Below are positions 24,892 to 32,982 of a DNA stretch of 64,000 bases, piece after piece. A model generated the notes under the pieces. It had not been told where the DNA came from and ran no database searches. It was given only the letters and a program-made list of their open reading frames with translations. The position numbers and the translations under genes are program-made. The stretch is from Gelria sp. Kuro-4 (GTDB lineage Bacteria; Bacillota; DTU030; DUMP01): contig NZ_AP024619.1 in assembly GCF_019668485.1 (NCBI RefSeq), positions 805,001 through 869,000 of the forward strand. Reading direction: 5' to 3'. Position 1 is the first letter of the stretch, and each line of letters starts with the position of its first letter.

Positions 24892-25752
24892 ATGAGCCTT
24901 GTTACCATCGCGGCGCTTATGCCACAGGCGGAAAAAGAAGGTTACGCCGTGGGCGCCTTCAACGCCAACAACCTGGAGTTTGTCCAGGCTATCGTGGCGG
25001 CGGCCGAGCGCCAGAAGAGCCCGGTGATCATTCAGGCCAGCCAGGGAGCCATCAACTACGCGGGTCTGGAGCAGATCACCGCCATGGTGCGGACGGCGGC
25101 CCAGGCGGCTACGGTTCCCGTGGCCTTGCACCTGGACCACGGCACCGATTTTAATCAGGTGATGCGTTGCATCCGGGCCGGTTTTACCTCGGTGATGATT
25201 GACGGCTCCAAGTTGCCCCTGCAAGAGAACATAGCCCTGGTGCGGCGCGTGGTGGAAGTGGCGCACGCGGTGGGCGTGTCGGTGGAGGCGGAGCTGGGCC
25301 GGATCGGCGGGACGGAGGAGCACATCACCGTGAGCGACCGCGAGGCCTTCTTTACCGACCCCGACGAGGCCGAAACCTTTGTCAAGGCAACGGGGGTGGA
25401 TACCCTGGCCGTGGCCATCGGGACGGCGCACGGCCCTTACAAGGGCGAACCGAAGCTCGACTTCGAGCGCCTGGAGGCGATTCGCGCCCGGGTGGGCATC
25501 CCCATCGTGCTGCACGGGTCTTCCGGCGTGCCGGATGAGGCCATCCGCCAAGCGGTGGCGCGGGGCGTGCGCAAAATCAACATCGACACCGACCTGAGGC
25601 AGGGCTTCACGGCCCGCCTGCGCGCGGTTATGGCGGAGCAGCCGGAGGAGTATGACCCGCGCAAGCTCCTCGGCCCCGCCCGCGAAGCCTTGCAGCAGGT
25701 CATCGAGCACAAGATGCAGGTCTTCGGCTCCGCCGGGCAGGTGCGGAAATAA
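24892..25752 (+). CDS. fba: Class II fructose-1,6-bisphosphate aldolase
   Basis: A 286-residue zinc-dependent aldolase interconverting fructose-1,6-bisphosphate with glyceraldehyde-3-phosphate and dihydroxyacetone phosphate. Visible: [11 protein letters not shown], the zinc-binding [44 protein letters not shown] and [12 protein letters not shown] 24892 lies 6 nt after GGAGG. It starts the fba-tal-glpX run (gaps of 20 and 29 bp), which with spo0F matches Bacillus gene order. Length fits the 285-residue FbaA class. Confidence 0.96.
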   Translation: MSLVTIAALMPQAEKEGYAVGAFNANNLEFVQAIVAAAERQKSPVIIQASQGAINYAGLEQITAMVRTAAQAATVPVALHLDHGTDFNQVMRCIRAGFTSVMIDGSKLPLQENIALVRRVVEVAHAVGVSVEAELGRIGGTEEHITVSDREAFFTDPDEAETFVKATGVDTLAVAIGTAHGPYKGEPKLDFERLEAIRARVGIPIVLHGSSGVPDEAIRQAVARGVRKINIDTDLRQGFTARLRAVMAEQPEEYDPRKLLGPAREALQQVIEHKMQVFGSAGQVRK

Positions 25753-25772
25753 GGATACGGGAGAGAGAAGCG

Positions 25773-26441
25773 ATGAAGCTCTTTCTTGATTCGGCCGACC
25801 TGGACGAGGTGCGCGAGGCGGCCGGCTGGGGCGTGCTCTCCGGTGTTACCACCAATCCCAGTCTCCTGGCCAAAGCCGGCGCGCGCGACTTCCAGAGCGT
25901 CATTCGGGAGATCTGCACGCTGGTGCCGGGCGGACCCATCAGCGCCGAGGTGGTGAGCGAAGACACCGCCGGCATGCTGCGCGAGGCACGGGAGCTGGCG
26001 GCGCTCCACCCGCAGGTGGTGATTAAGATCCCCATGACCCCGGCCGGCATGGCGGCTGTGCGCGCCCTCAAGGACGAGGGTATCCGCACCAACGTCACCC
26101 TGGTTTTCTCCACCGCCCAGGGGCTCCTGGCGGCGGCGGCCGGGGCCAGCTTTGTCAGTCCGTTTGTGGGACGGCTGGATGACACCGGCGCCGATGGCAT
26201 GGCGGTGGTCCGGGAGATCGTGAGCATTTACCGCCTATACGGCTACCCCACCGAGGTGATCGCCGCCAGCATCCGCCATCCTCGTCACGTGGTGGAGGCG
26301 GCGCTGGCCGGGGCGCACATTGCCACCATCCCCTTTAAGGTGCTGCGCCAGCTCTTTGAGCACCCGCTGACGCGGCAGGGGATCGAGCGCTTCCTGGCCG
26401 ACTGGCGGGCGCTGCAGGCGCCCCGAGGCGTAGAAGTCTAA
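25773..26441 (+). CDS. tal: Transaldolase / fructose-6-phosphate aldolase family
   Basis: A 222-residue single-domain transaldolase of the TalC/YwjH subfamily, acting in the pentose phosphate pathway. [28 protein letters not shown], the Schiff-base Lys in [18 protein letters not shown] and [12 protein letters not shown] are all present. Length matches the short class. It lies 20 bp after fba, in the same operon. Confidence 0.95.
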   Translation: MKLFLDSADLDEVREAAGWGVLSGVTTNPSLLAKAGARDFQSVIREICTLVPGGPISAEVVSEDTAGMLREARELAALHPQVVIKIPMTPAGMAAVRALKDEGIRTNVTLVFSTAQGLLAAAAGASFVSPFVGRLDDTGADGMAVVREIVSIYRLYGYPTEVIAASIRHPRHVVEAALAGAHIATIPFKVLRQLFEHPLTRQGIERFLADWRALQAPRGVEV

Positions 26442-26470
26442 GCGGGCGGAGTGCTGGAAGGAGATCGTAA

Positions 26471-27448
26471 GTGGCCATCGAACGGGAACTGGCGCTGGAG
26501 CTGGTACGCGTCACCGAGGCGGCGGCCCTGGCCGCGGGACGCTGGATGGGACGGGGCGAAAAAGAGGCCGCCGACGGGGCGGCGGTGGCGGCCATGCGCA
26601 GCGTCTTTGACACCGTGGCCATGGACGGCACCGTGGTGATCGGGGAGGGCGAGCTGGACGAGGCGCCCATGCTTTACATCGGGGAACGGGTGGGCAGCGG
26701 CCACCCGCCGCGGGTGGACGTGGCTGTTGATCCCCTGGAGGGAACCAACATCCTTGCCAAGGGGCTACCTAACGCCATTGCCACGGTGGCGGTGGCCGAG
26801 GAAGGCTGTCTCCTGCATGCCCCCGACACCTACATGGAAAAGATCGCCGTGGGGCGCTGGGCCAAGGGGCGGATCGACCTAGCTGCGCCGGTAGCCGACA
26901 ACCTGACGGCGGTCGCCCGCGGCACCGGTAAGGATGTGCGCGACCTGGTAGTGGTGGTGCTGGACCGGCCGCGCAACTTCGAACTCATCGCCGCCATCAA
27001 GGCGGCAGGGGCGCGCCTGAGGCTCATCAGCGACGGCGACGTCGCCCCGGCCATCGCCACCGGCATCCGTGAAGAAGGACCGGACATCGTCTGGGGCATC
27101 GGCGGCGCGCCGGAAGGGGTGCTGGCGGCGGCGGCCCTGAAGTGCTTGGGCGGCGAGATGCAGGCGCGGCTGAAGCCCATGAGCCCGGGAGAGCTCGAGC
27201 GCTGCCACCGCATGGGCGTCACGGACGTGGATAGGCTTCTCACCATGGAGGACTTGGTACGCGGTGAGGAAGTGATGTGCGCCGTGACGGGCATCACCGA
27301 CGGCGACCTGCTCAAAGGGGTGCGCTACCGGGGCAGCGAGGCGCGCACCTCCTCGCTGGTGATGCGCGCCCGGACGCGCACCATCCGTTTCATCGAAGCC
27401 ATCCATGACTTGGCCCACAAGCCCTTCCGCCTGCCGGGTGAAGCTTAA
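26471..27448 (+). CDS. glpX: Class II fructose-1,6-bisphosphatase GlpX
   Basis: A 325-residue metal-dependent phosphatase that hydrolyses fructose-1,6-bisphosphate in gluconeogenesis. Signatures: [32 protein letters not shown] and [13 protein letters not shown] start has GGAAGGAG upstream. It completes a gluconeogenic set with the adjacent aldolase. In Bacillus, murA lies before this gene and rho after it; neither is present here. Confidence 0.96.
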   Translation: MAIERELALELVRVTEAAALAAGRWMGRGEKEAADGAAVAAMRSVFDTVAMDGTVVIGEGELDEAPMLYIGERVGSGHPPRVDVAVDPLEGTNILAKGLPNAIATVAVAEEGCLLHAPDTYMEKIAVGRWAKGRIDLAAPVADNLTAVARGTGKDVRDLVVVVLDRPRNFELIAAIKAAGARLRLISDGDVAPAIATGIREEGPDIVWGIGGAPEGVLAAAALKCLGGEMQARLKPMSPGELERCHRMGVTDVDRLLTMEDLVRGEEVMCAVTGITDGDLLKGVRYRGSEARTSSLVMRARTRTIRFIEAIHDLAHKPFRLPGEA

Positions 27449-27499
27449 GGTGCCTGCAACAGCTCTGCAATGTGTCTGTAAAGGTTCTGAAACATTTTA

Positions 27500-27529
27500 T
27501 TGACAGGTCCTAGTCCACGATGTTATAAT
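27500..27529 (+). promoter_or_regulatory. Sigma-A promoter downstream of glpX
   Basis: TTGACA (27500-27505), 18-nt spacer, TATAAT (27524-27529). A terminator follows only ~60 nt beyond the predicted start, so it drives a very short RNA or a leader. Confidence 0.8.
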
Positions 27530-27535
27530 AGCAGT

Positions 27536-27618
27536 GGACAGTATTTCCGACCAGTGTTAAGAACAAATCCTCCTCGGTGTGTGTCCTGTACGGGGCCCGG
27601 TGCGGGCCCTCTCTTTTT
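27536..27618 (+). ncRNA. Candidate short RNA or attenuated leader (~83 nt)
   Basis: The span from the predicted start to the terminator holds no open frame with a ribosome binding site. It contains a pyrimidine-rich TCCTCCTC stretch (27568-27575), able to pair with ribosome binding sites. It could be a small regulatory RNA or an attenuator for the LysM-M23 gene 227 nt further on. Confidence 0.4.
27593..27618 (+). terminator. Rho-independent terminator, first of two
   Basis: A 7-bp stem GGGCCCG (27593-27599) / CGGGCCC (27603-27609) followed by TCTCTTTTT. Confidence 0.8.
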
Positions 27619-27653
27619 GGTTAGACCGTTTGCCCGGCGCGCAGGCCGAAAAG

Positions 27654-27692
27654 CGCCGTCGCCCAGCACAAGGACGACGGCGTTTTCTCTTG
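27654..27692 (+). terminator. Second hairpin terminator
   Basis: An 8-bp stem CGCCGTCG (27654-27661) / CGACGGCG (27675-27682) followed by TTTTCTCTT. Beyond it, up to 27844, the gap shows nothing firm. Confidence 0.7.
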
Positions 27693-27844
27693 CCGTGCTC
27701 TCGGCCCGGCTGATGACCCAACCGTGGGGTTCATCTACGAGGTAATTACTGGTAGGCTTTCCTGCTCGTACCGGGATTGGCGCAGGTATACTTTTTTCGA
27801 TTATGTACACACTACGACCAATCTGTGGTACGAGGTGAAGATGC

Positions 27845-28639
27845 TTGCAACACGAGCGATCAGCCCGCCCCTGGCTGGCTGCTCTGGGCGGCGTGCTGGC
27901 GGCCCTCCTGGCCTTTGCTCCCTCCCTAGGCGCCCAGGCGGAGGTTATCCTCCACATCGTCCAGCGCGGGGAGACGGTGTCTGAGATTGCTGCCCGGTAC
28001 GGCAGCAGCGTGGCGGCTGTAGCGGCGAGCAACAACCTGAAGAACCCTAATCTCATCTTTCCCGGGCAAGAGCTCAAGGTGCCGGGCGGTGAAAGGATGG
28101 TCCACACTGTGGCCCGGGGCGACAGCTTGTGGAAAATAGCGCAGCGGTACGGCGTTTCCCTGGCAGCTGTGAAAGGGGCCAACCCCGGGCTTGACCCGTA
28201 TCGCCTGGCGATCGGCCAGGAGGTTCTAGTGCCCGGGGCGGCATTTACGGTGACATCTCGCCAGGGCGGGGGTTTGGCCTTGGCCTGGCCTGTTTCCGGA
28301 CGCATCTCCTCCGGCTACGGCTGGCGCGGCGGGCGCCTGCACTACGGGCTGGACATCGCCGCACCGAGCGGCAGCACCATCACGGCGGCGGCTGCCGGGC
28401 ACGTGGTGAGTGCCGGTTGGAACGGCGGCTACGGCCGCGTGGTGGTCATTGAGCATGCCCGCAACGTGCGCACGGTTTATGCACACTGCCTGCGGCTTCT
28501 GGTGAAGCCGGGCCAGCAGGTGTGGCGGGGCCAGGCCGTCGCCCGGGTGGGCGCCAGCGGCAACGCCACCGGCCCCCACCTCCACTTCGAAGTCCACGTG
28601 GGCGGCCGCCCCCAAAACCCCCTCCGTTTCCTCCCCTAA
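27845..28639 (+). CDS. Secreted LysM-LysM-M23 peptidoglycan endopeptidase
   Basis: A 264-residue secreted protein. Signal peptide (~8-32), two LysM repeats (IVQRGETVSEIAARYGSSVA and TVARGDSLWKIAQRYGVSLA) that bind peptidoglycan, then an M23 metallopeptidase domain with HYGLDIAAP and HLHFE supplying the zinc ligands. It cleaves peptide cross-links in the wall. TTG start at 27845 lies 7 nt after GAGGTG; a weaker ATG lies in another frame. The protein ends NPLRFLP, the normal M23 terminus, and its stop codon abuts the repeat element at 28640. Confidence 0.9.
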   Translation: MQHERSARPWLAALGGVLAALLAFAPSLGAQAEVILHIVQRGETVSEIAARYGSSVAAVAASNNLKNPNLIFPGQELKVPGGERMVHTVARGDSLWKIAQRYGVSLAAVKGANPGLDPYRLAIGQEVLVPGAAFTVTSRQGGGLALAWPVSGRISSGYGWRGGRLHYGLDIAAPSGSTITAAAAGHVVSAGWNGGYGRVVVIEHARNVRTVYAHCLRLLVKPGQQVWRGQAVARVGASGNATGPHLHFEVHVGGRPQNPLRFLP

Positions 28640-28865
28640 CCCGGGGTCAGGTATCAACTTGCCACGGTTTTTATCAGTTATGCGAAAAAGCGGAGATTCC
28701 GCGAATCCTTGTATGGGGCTCTCAATGAGCAGGCCGCCCGCGGCGTTTCAGCGTGCGGGCGGCGTCTTTTGCCGGGCGGTCAGCGCCCCGTGGGGCAGGG
28801 CGGCGCCGGGGCGCCCTCCTTTCGCAGATGTGAGAGAAACAGTGGAAAGTTGATACCTGACCCCC
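28640..28865. mobile_element. Miniature inverted-repeat element (no coding capacity)
   Basis: About 226 bp bounded by imperfect ~45-bp inverted repeats: left arm CCCGGGGTCAGGTATCAACT (from 28640), right arm its inverse ending at 28865. The right arm is nearly identical to the solo copy at 24746. No transposase lies inside, so it resembles a MITE or a REP-type unit mobilised in trans (inference). It occupies the whole gap between the M23 gene and the leftward M20 gene and encodes the end of the latter. Confidence 0.75.
28733..28770 (+). terminator. Terminator-like hairpin inside the element
   Basis: A 9-bp stem GCCGCCCGC (28733-28741) / GCGGGCGGC (28755-28763) followed by GTCTTTT. It may terminate the M23 gene transcript. 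Confidence 0.6.
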
Positions 28866-30036
28866 AGCGGGCGGCGAAGAGGAGGAAGAAAGCGGTGGCC
28901 TCGACCAGCTTTTCTACTTCGACGTGCTCTTCGGGCTGGTGGGCCAGGGTGGGCGCGCCGGGGCCGAAGATGAGGAAGGGGATCTGCCCTTCGGGGACGA
29001 GAACGGCGGCGTCGGTGTAGTAGTTCACCCCCTGCGGCAGCAGGTCCCGCCCCCAGAGGTCAAGGCCTACCTGGCGGGCCAGGCGCACGATGGGCTCGTC
29101 GGCCGCGGTGGCCACGGAGGGCAGGTTCTTGATCACCTTGACTTCGGCCTTGAGCTCCGGGTCGTCCACCCGCAACCGGCCGAGGAGGTCCTCCACGGCG
29201 GTGACGATTTCTTCGTGCGGGCGCCCGGGCACAGTCCTGAGGTCGAAGGTGGCGCTGGCCCGGTCGGGCACCACGTTGGTCTTGATCCCGCCCTCAAGGG
29301 TGCCCAGGCTCACCGTGCCCTCGCCCAGCAGCGGGTGCTTGTCTGCGCTGGGACGGAAGTGTGCCAGGGCACCCAGTACCTTGTGCATTTTCCAGATGGC
29401 GTTGACGCCCAGGTGGGGCATGGAACCGTGGGCGGTGCGGCCGTACGTTGTGATCTCCAGCCAGAGAGCGCCCTTTTCGGCGATAAAGAGCTCGTTGGCG
29501 CTAGGCTCCGCGATCACGACGCCCCCTACGCCTTCCAGCCCGCCGGCGCGCCGAAAGGCATGGGCGCCCGCGCTGTCCGTCTCTTCGCCGCAGGTGGCGG
29601 CCACGATGAGATCGCCGGCCGGGGTAAGCCCTGCCCGGTGGGCCAAAATGGCGGCCATGGCCTGCGCGGCCACCCCGCCTTTCATGTCGCTGGCGCCGCG
29701 GCCGTAGAGGCGCCCGCCTTCCAGTTCACCGCTGTACGGAGCATGGCGCCAGGCGCCCGCCTCTCCCGGCGGCACCGTGTCCAGGTGGCCGTCGTAAAGG
29801 AGGGCTGGGGCCTGCCTGCTACCCGGCAGGCGGGCCACCACGTTGGCCCTTCCTTCTCCCAGCGCCACCAGCTCGGCGGCCAGCCCCGCCGCCCGGAACT
29901 TTTCCTGGAGCACCTTCGCCACCACCTCTTCCCGGGCGGGCGGGTTGGGACTGGGGGTACGGATGAGCGCTTGGGCCAGGGCGACGATCTCGTCCCGCGC
30001 TTCCTCGGCCCAGCGCCGGGCTTCTTCCGGGGTCAT
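28780..30036 (-). CDS. M20-family deacylase/peptidase (ArgE/DapE-like)
   Basis: A 418-residue zinc hydrolase of the acetylornithine deacetylase / succinyl-diaminopimelate desuccinylase type. Metal ligands are seen in YDGHLDTVP, GRGASDMKGG, CGEETDS, AEPSANEL and APTLAHQPEEHV, with the dimerisation domain between. The last ~28 residues (from WGSGINFPLF) are encoded by the inverted repeat at 28821-28865 and beyond, so the native C-terminus was probably near FLLFAARW. It is the last gene of a four-gene leftward operon, 4 bp after the second M20 gene. The substrate is unknown; an N-acyl amino acid is likely. Confidence 0.88.
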   Translation of the reverse strand: MTPEEARRWAEEARDEIVALAQALIRTPSPNPPAREEVVAKVLQEKFRAAGLAAELVALGEGRANVVARLPGSRQAPALLYDGHLDTVPPGEAGAWRHAPYSGELEGGRLYGRGASDMKGGVAAQAMAAILAHRAGLTPAGDLIVAATCGEETDSAGAHAFRRAGGLEGVGGVVIAEPSANELFIAEKGALWLEITTYGRTAHGSMPHLGVNAIWKMHKVLGALAHFRPSADKHPLLGEGTVSLGTLEGGIKTNVVPDRASATFDLRTVPGRPHEEIVTAVEDLLGRLRVDDPELKAEVKVIKNLPSVATAADEPIVRLARQVGLDLWGRDLLPQGVNYYTDAAVLVPEGQIPFLIFGPGAPTLAHQPEEHVEVEKLVEATAFFLLFAARWGSGINFPLFLSHLRKEGAPAPPCPTGR

Positions 30037-30040
30037 GGCA

Positions 30041-31264
30041 TTACCTCCTTGATGCGTGGCGCTGCTTGTGGTTCTTGTCCAGCCAGGTTAGGGCGCTGGC
30101 GGCCAGCGCGGCGCTGCCGCGCCAGAAGACGGCTTCGTCCACGTCGAAGGTGCTCGAGTGGTGGGCGCGCACGATGCCCTTGGCCGGGTTCGCTCCGCCC
30201 AGGAAGATGAACGTGCCGGGGACCCGCTCGAGGAAAAAGGCCATGTCTTCCCCGCCCATGGTGGGCTCGGAAAGGGTCATCACCCCTTCAGGCCCGAAGA
30301 GTTCCCGCGCCGTCTCTTCCACGTGGCGCGTCACCCCCTCGTCGGTGACGAGCGGCGGGTAGCCGAAGTCGTACTTAAACTCGTAGCTTGCTCTGAGCCC
30401 CTGGGTGATGCCCGCCACCACCGCTTCCATGCGCCGGGCGATGCTCTGCCGCTCGTCTTCACGGGTGGCGCGCACGGTGCCCTCGAGCTCAACGAAGCTG
30501 GGGATCACGTTGTAGGCGCTGCCGCCCTGGATGCGGCCGATGGTGAGCACCAGCGGGTGGGTGGGCTTTTGCTCGCGGCTCACCAGCTGCTGCAGCGCGC
30601 CGATGAGGGTACCGGTGATCGCCACCGGATCAACTGTGGTCTCCGGCATGGCCCCGTGGCCACCCTTGCCGATGACCTTGATATAGAAGCGGTCCAGCGA
30701 GGCCATGAGGGGACCATACCCGACCCCGATGACGCCGGCCGGGACCTCCTTGAAAATGGTACCGATGTGCATCCCCAGGATGGCCTCCACCGGCGGATCG
30801 GCCAGCACGCCGTCCCGGATCATGGGTTCGGCGCCGCCCGGGCCCTCCTCCGCCGGCTGGAAAATCAGCTTCACGTTACCTTTGAGCTCTGCGCAATGCG
30901 CCTGGAGCAGCTTCGCCGCCCCCAGGAGCATGGCGGTATGCGTATCGTGGCCGCAGGCGTGCATCCGGCCCGGGTGGCGCGAGGCGAAGGCCAGCCCCGT
31001 TTCTTCCTGAATCGGCAGGGCGTCCATGTCGGCACGCAAGGCGAAGGTGGGGCCCGGCTCACAGCCGGCGATAAGTCCCACCACGCCCGACTTGGCCAGC
31101 CCCGTTTTCACGGGAATGCCCAGCTCCTTAAGCGTCCGCTCCACATAAGCCGAGGTTTCCGGCAGGTCCAGCCCGAGTTCTGGGATCTGGTGCAGGTCGC
31201 GGCGCCACTTGACGATTTCATTCTGCAGCTCTTGCGCCTCCGCGCGCAGCGCCTTCAGATTCAT
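30041..31264 (-). CDS. M20D amidohydrolase (N-acyl-amino-acid/IAA-Leu hydrolase type)
   Basis: A 407-residue metal-dependent amidohydrolase that splits N-acyl or N-benzoyl amino acids. Visible: RRDLHQIPELGLDLPETSAYV at the N-terminus, RADMDALPIQEETGL, the metal Cys in HACGHDTHTAMLLGAA, FQPAEEGPGG and the C-terminal GGEDMAFFLERVPG. ATG has AAAGGAG upstream. It lies between a membrane-protein pair and the second M20 enzyme, so the operon looks like uptake plus intracellular hydrolysis of a conjugated amino acid or dipeptide (inference). Confidence 0.92.
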   Translation of the reverse strand: MNLKALRAEAQELQNEIVKWRRDLHQIPELGLDLPETSAYVERTLKELGIPVKTGLAKSGVVGLIAGCEPGPTFALRADMDALPIQEETGLAFASRHPGRMHACGHDTHTAMLLGAAKLLQAHCAELKGNVKLIFQPAEEGPGGAEPMIRDGVLADPPVEAILGMHIGTIFKEVPAGVIGVGYGPLMASLDRFYIKVIGKGGHGAMPETTVDPVAITGTLIGALQQLVSREQKPTHPLVLTIGRIQGGSAYNVIPSFVELEGTVRATREDERQSIARRMEAVVAGITQGLRASYEFKYDFGYPPLVTDEGVTRHVEETARELFGPEGVMTLSEPTMGGEDMAFFLERVPGTFIFLGGANPAKGIVRAHHSSTFDVDEAVFWRGSAALAASALTWLDKNHKQRHASRR

Positions 31265-31286
31265 AAGAAACCGCTCCTTTCTTCAA

Positions 31287-31973
31287 CTAACTGCGTTGCC
31301 GTTCCCAGTTGTAGAAGATGCGGGCGATACCGATGCTGCCGAAGACCGACGCCGGAATCACCAGCCACACAGGGATACCCTTGAGTACCCCGAGCAGCAG
31401 CAGCGGGATGCCGATGCCGAAAACGGCCACCTTAGGGTAGCGCAGGCTGAACTGCCCGAAGACGGCGCCGAAGATGGCCGGGACCGTGTATACCTTGAAA
31501 GCGTCGGCGACGGCCGGCGGGAAGATACGGATGAGCGCCGCCCCGACAAAGGCGGCGAGGGTGACACCGACGAGGTTCGTGATGATGGAACCGGCGATGC
31601 CCAGGGTGGCCACAATCTCCGCCTCCGGTGTGCCTGTCTCCACCTCGGTGACCTCTTGGGCCATGCTGGCGCAGGGCAGGCGCAGATTGGAGATGTTGCC
31701 TGAAAGAAAGCTCATGTACGTCCCGGAGAGACCCAGGATGGCATAGTATGACACCGGCTCTACAATGTAGAAGGCGCCGAAGGCGGCGGCGATCATGGCC
31801 CAGGCCTTGAGCGCCATGGGTAACGGCGGGAAGACGCCGAAGCGCAACCACAGGTAGACCGAGGGCAGGAAGGCCAGAAGCCCGCCCGCCAGCACCGTGA
31901 TGCTGCCGATGCGGATAACCGGCTTCTTCCAGATTTCCTCAAAGGCGGCCAAGCGCTTGCTGCCCGCGTCCAT
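31287..31973 (-). CDS. Polytopic membrane protein, partner of the DUF5058 protein
   Basis: A 228-residue integral membrane protein with about six spans that I cannot assign to a named transporter family. Notable segments: VEPVSYYAILGLSGTYMSFL, the polar LPCASMAQEVTEVETGTPEAE between spans, and VKGIPVWLVIPASVFGSIGIA. ATG has GGAGGCAAG upstream. It starts 15 bp after the DUF5058 frame and 22 bp before the M20D gene. Position and membrane character suggest one subunit of a two-part permease. No ATP-binding or substrate-binding protein is nearby. Confidence 0.7.
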   Translation of the reverse strand: MDAGSKRLAAFEEIWKKPVIRIGSITVLAGGLLAFLPSVYLWLRFGVFPPLPMALKAWAMIAAAFGAFYIVEPVSYYAILGLSGTYMSFLSGNISNLRLPCASMAQEVTEVETGTPEAEIVATLGIAGSIITNLVGVTLAAFVGAALIRIFPPAVADAFKVYTVPAIFGAVFGQFSLRYPKVAVFGIGIPLLLLGVLKGIPVWLVIPASVFGSIGIARIFYNWERQRS

Positions 31974-31988
31974 TTTTCTTGCCTCCTT

Positions 31989-32687
31989 CTACCCTAGCCA
32001 GACGGCCAGGGCCATACCGATGAGCATGGCTATACCCAGGGTGTACTCGCGCAGCCACTTGGCCCGCTCTGCAAGTTTGAGCAGAATCACCATGGCGATG
32101 GCGCCGGTGACCACGGCGATGAGCCGCCCGCCGCCGGCCAGGACGTGACTGGTGTTGAGGTAACCGAACACGCCCAGCATGGCGGCACCGCTCAAAGCAG
32201 CCAGCCACTTGGGATCGCCCCCGCCGATTTTCTCGCGGAAGTCCTCGAGTTTATGGGTGAACAGGCTGACAAAAAGGAGCCAGCCGAAGCCGTTGATGGC
32301 CATAGTCCATCAGGAGGTGGCGAGGGCCAGGAGGTCGTAGTCGGCGCCGCCGAATTCCACCCCGCGCGCCTGGGCGCCCACCGTGGCAGCAGTGAGCTCG
32401 GTGGGGGCGGCGCCGATGACGGATAAGCGCAGCCAGGTGATCGGTCCCCCGACGACGGACATCATGCCCACCATAACGATGAAGATGGCGATGGAAGGGC
32501 CGATGGCCGTGACGAGGCCGGTGCGAAAGGCCTGGCGGCACTTCTCCCGCGCGTAGCCGATTTTGTCGGCCGTTGTGTAAGCCAGCCGGGTGTAAAGCAC
32601 CGCCTGCACCAGCACCATGCTCACGGTCAGCGCGGCCAGCACCCAAACCCCAAAGCCGTTGGCGATCTGTAGGATTTTCGGGGACAC
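31989..32687 (-). pseudogene. DUF5058-family membrane protein interrupted by an in-frame TGA
   Basis: Codons 1-125 (32687-32313) run into TGA (32312-32310); the same frame then continues TGG ACT ATG and stays open to TAG at 31989. Together the halves make a ~232-residue membrane protein matching the DUF5058 layout (IGPSIAIFIVMVGMMSVVGG, then WTMAINGFGWLLFV). GTG start has GAGGAGG upstream. The downstream ATG at 32303 has no ribosome binding site but could be used by reinitiation 6 nt after the stop. Alternatives: recent nonsense mutation, readthrough, or assembly error. A selenocysteine is unlikely because no convincing hairpin follows. Confidence 0.72.
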
Positions 32688-32729
32688 GCCGCTTACCTCC
32701 TCGTTGACTTGCTCGGGTTTTCCGTTCCG

Positions 32730-32745
32730 TGCAAACCGAGTCCCC
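32730..32745 (-). promoter_or_regulatory. Sigma-54-like promoter of the DUF5058/M20 operon
   Basis: On the minus strand GGGGAC (32745-32740), 5 nt, TTGCA (32734-32730). This keeps the GG-N10-GC core of -24/-12 promoters although the -24 box is imperfect. It lies 43 bp from the GTG start of the first gene. Confidence 0.55.
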
Positions 32746-32907
32746 CACAGGCTTACTTCACCCCTATACTACCCCCTTTAAGCGCTGCCATTCCGGGGAA
32801 CTTCCTTGTGAGAATTCCACTTACCCCGAAGAATTCCTTTCCCGCAGTGGCAGGCTTTCTTACGGTGCTCATTAAGGGTTCTTATAGTTCGGCGCACCGG
32901 GATGGTA

Positions 32908-32916
32908 TGGTATAAT
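32908..32916 (+). promoter_or_regulatory. Extended -10 promoter of the kinase gene
   Basis: TGGTATAAT (32908-32916), an extended -10 box with no good -35. It lies about 67 bp before the kinase start. The 32688-32982 gap otherwise holds only this and the leftward sigma-54-like site. Confidence 0.6.
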
Positions 32917-32982
32917 GAGCGTAAGTGCAGCACAGCAGGGTGCTCAAGTGTTATCTGGAACCGCGTGCTGCCGGGGGGAGAG

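Noticed and set aside
27500-27745. An 81-codon frame covering the promoter and terminators after glpX
   Set aside because: It starts within the -35 box, has no ribosome binding site and crosses two terminators.
32275-32312. Selenocysteine insertion at the in-frame TGA of the DUF5058 gene
   Set aside because: The bases just after TGA offer only 3-4 bp weak pairings, no bacterial SECIS-like hairpin, and the protein is not a redox enzyme.
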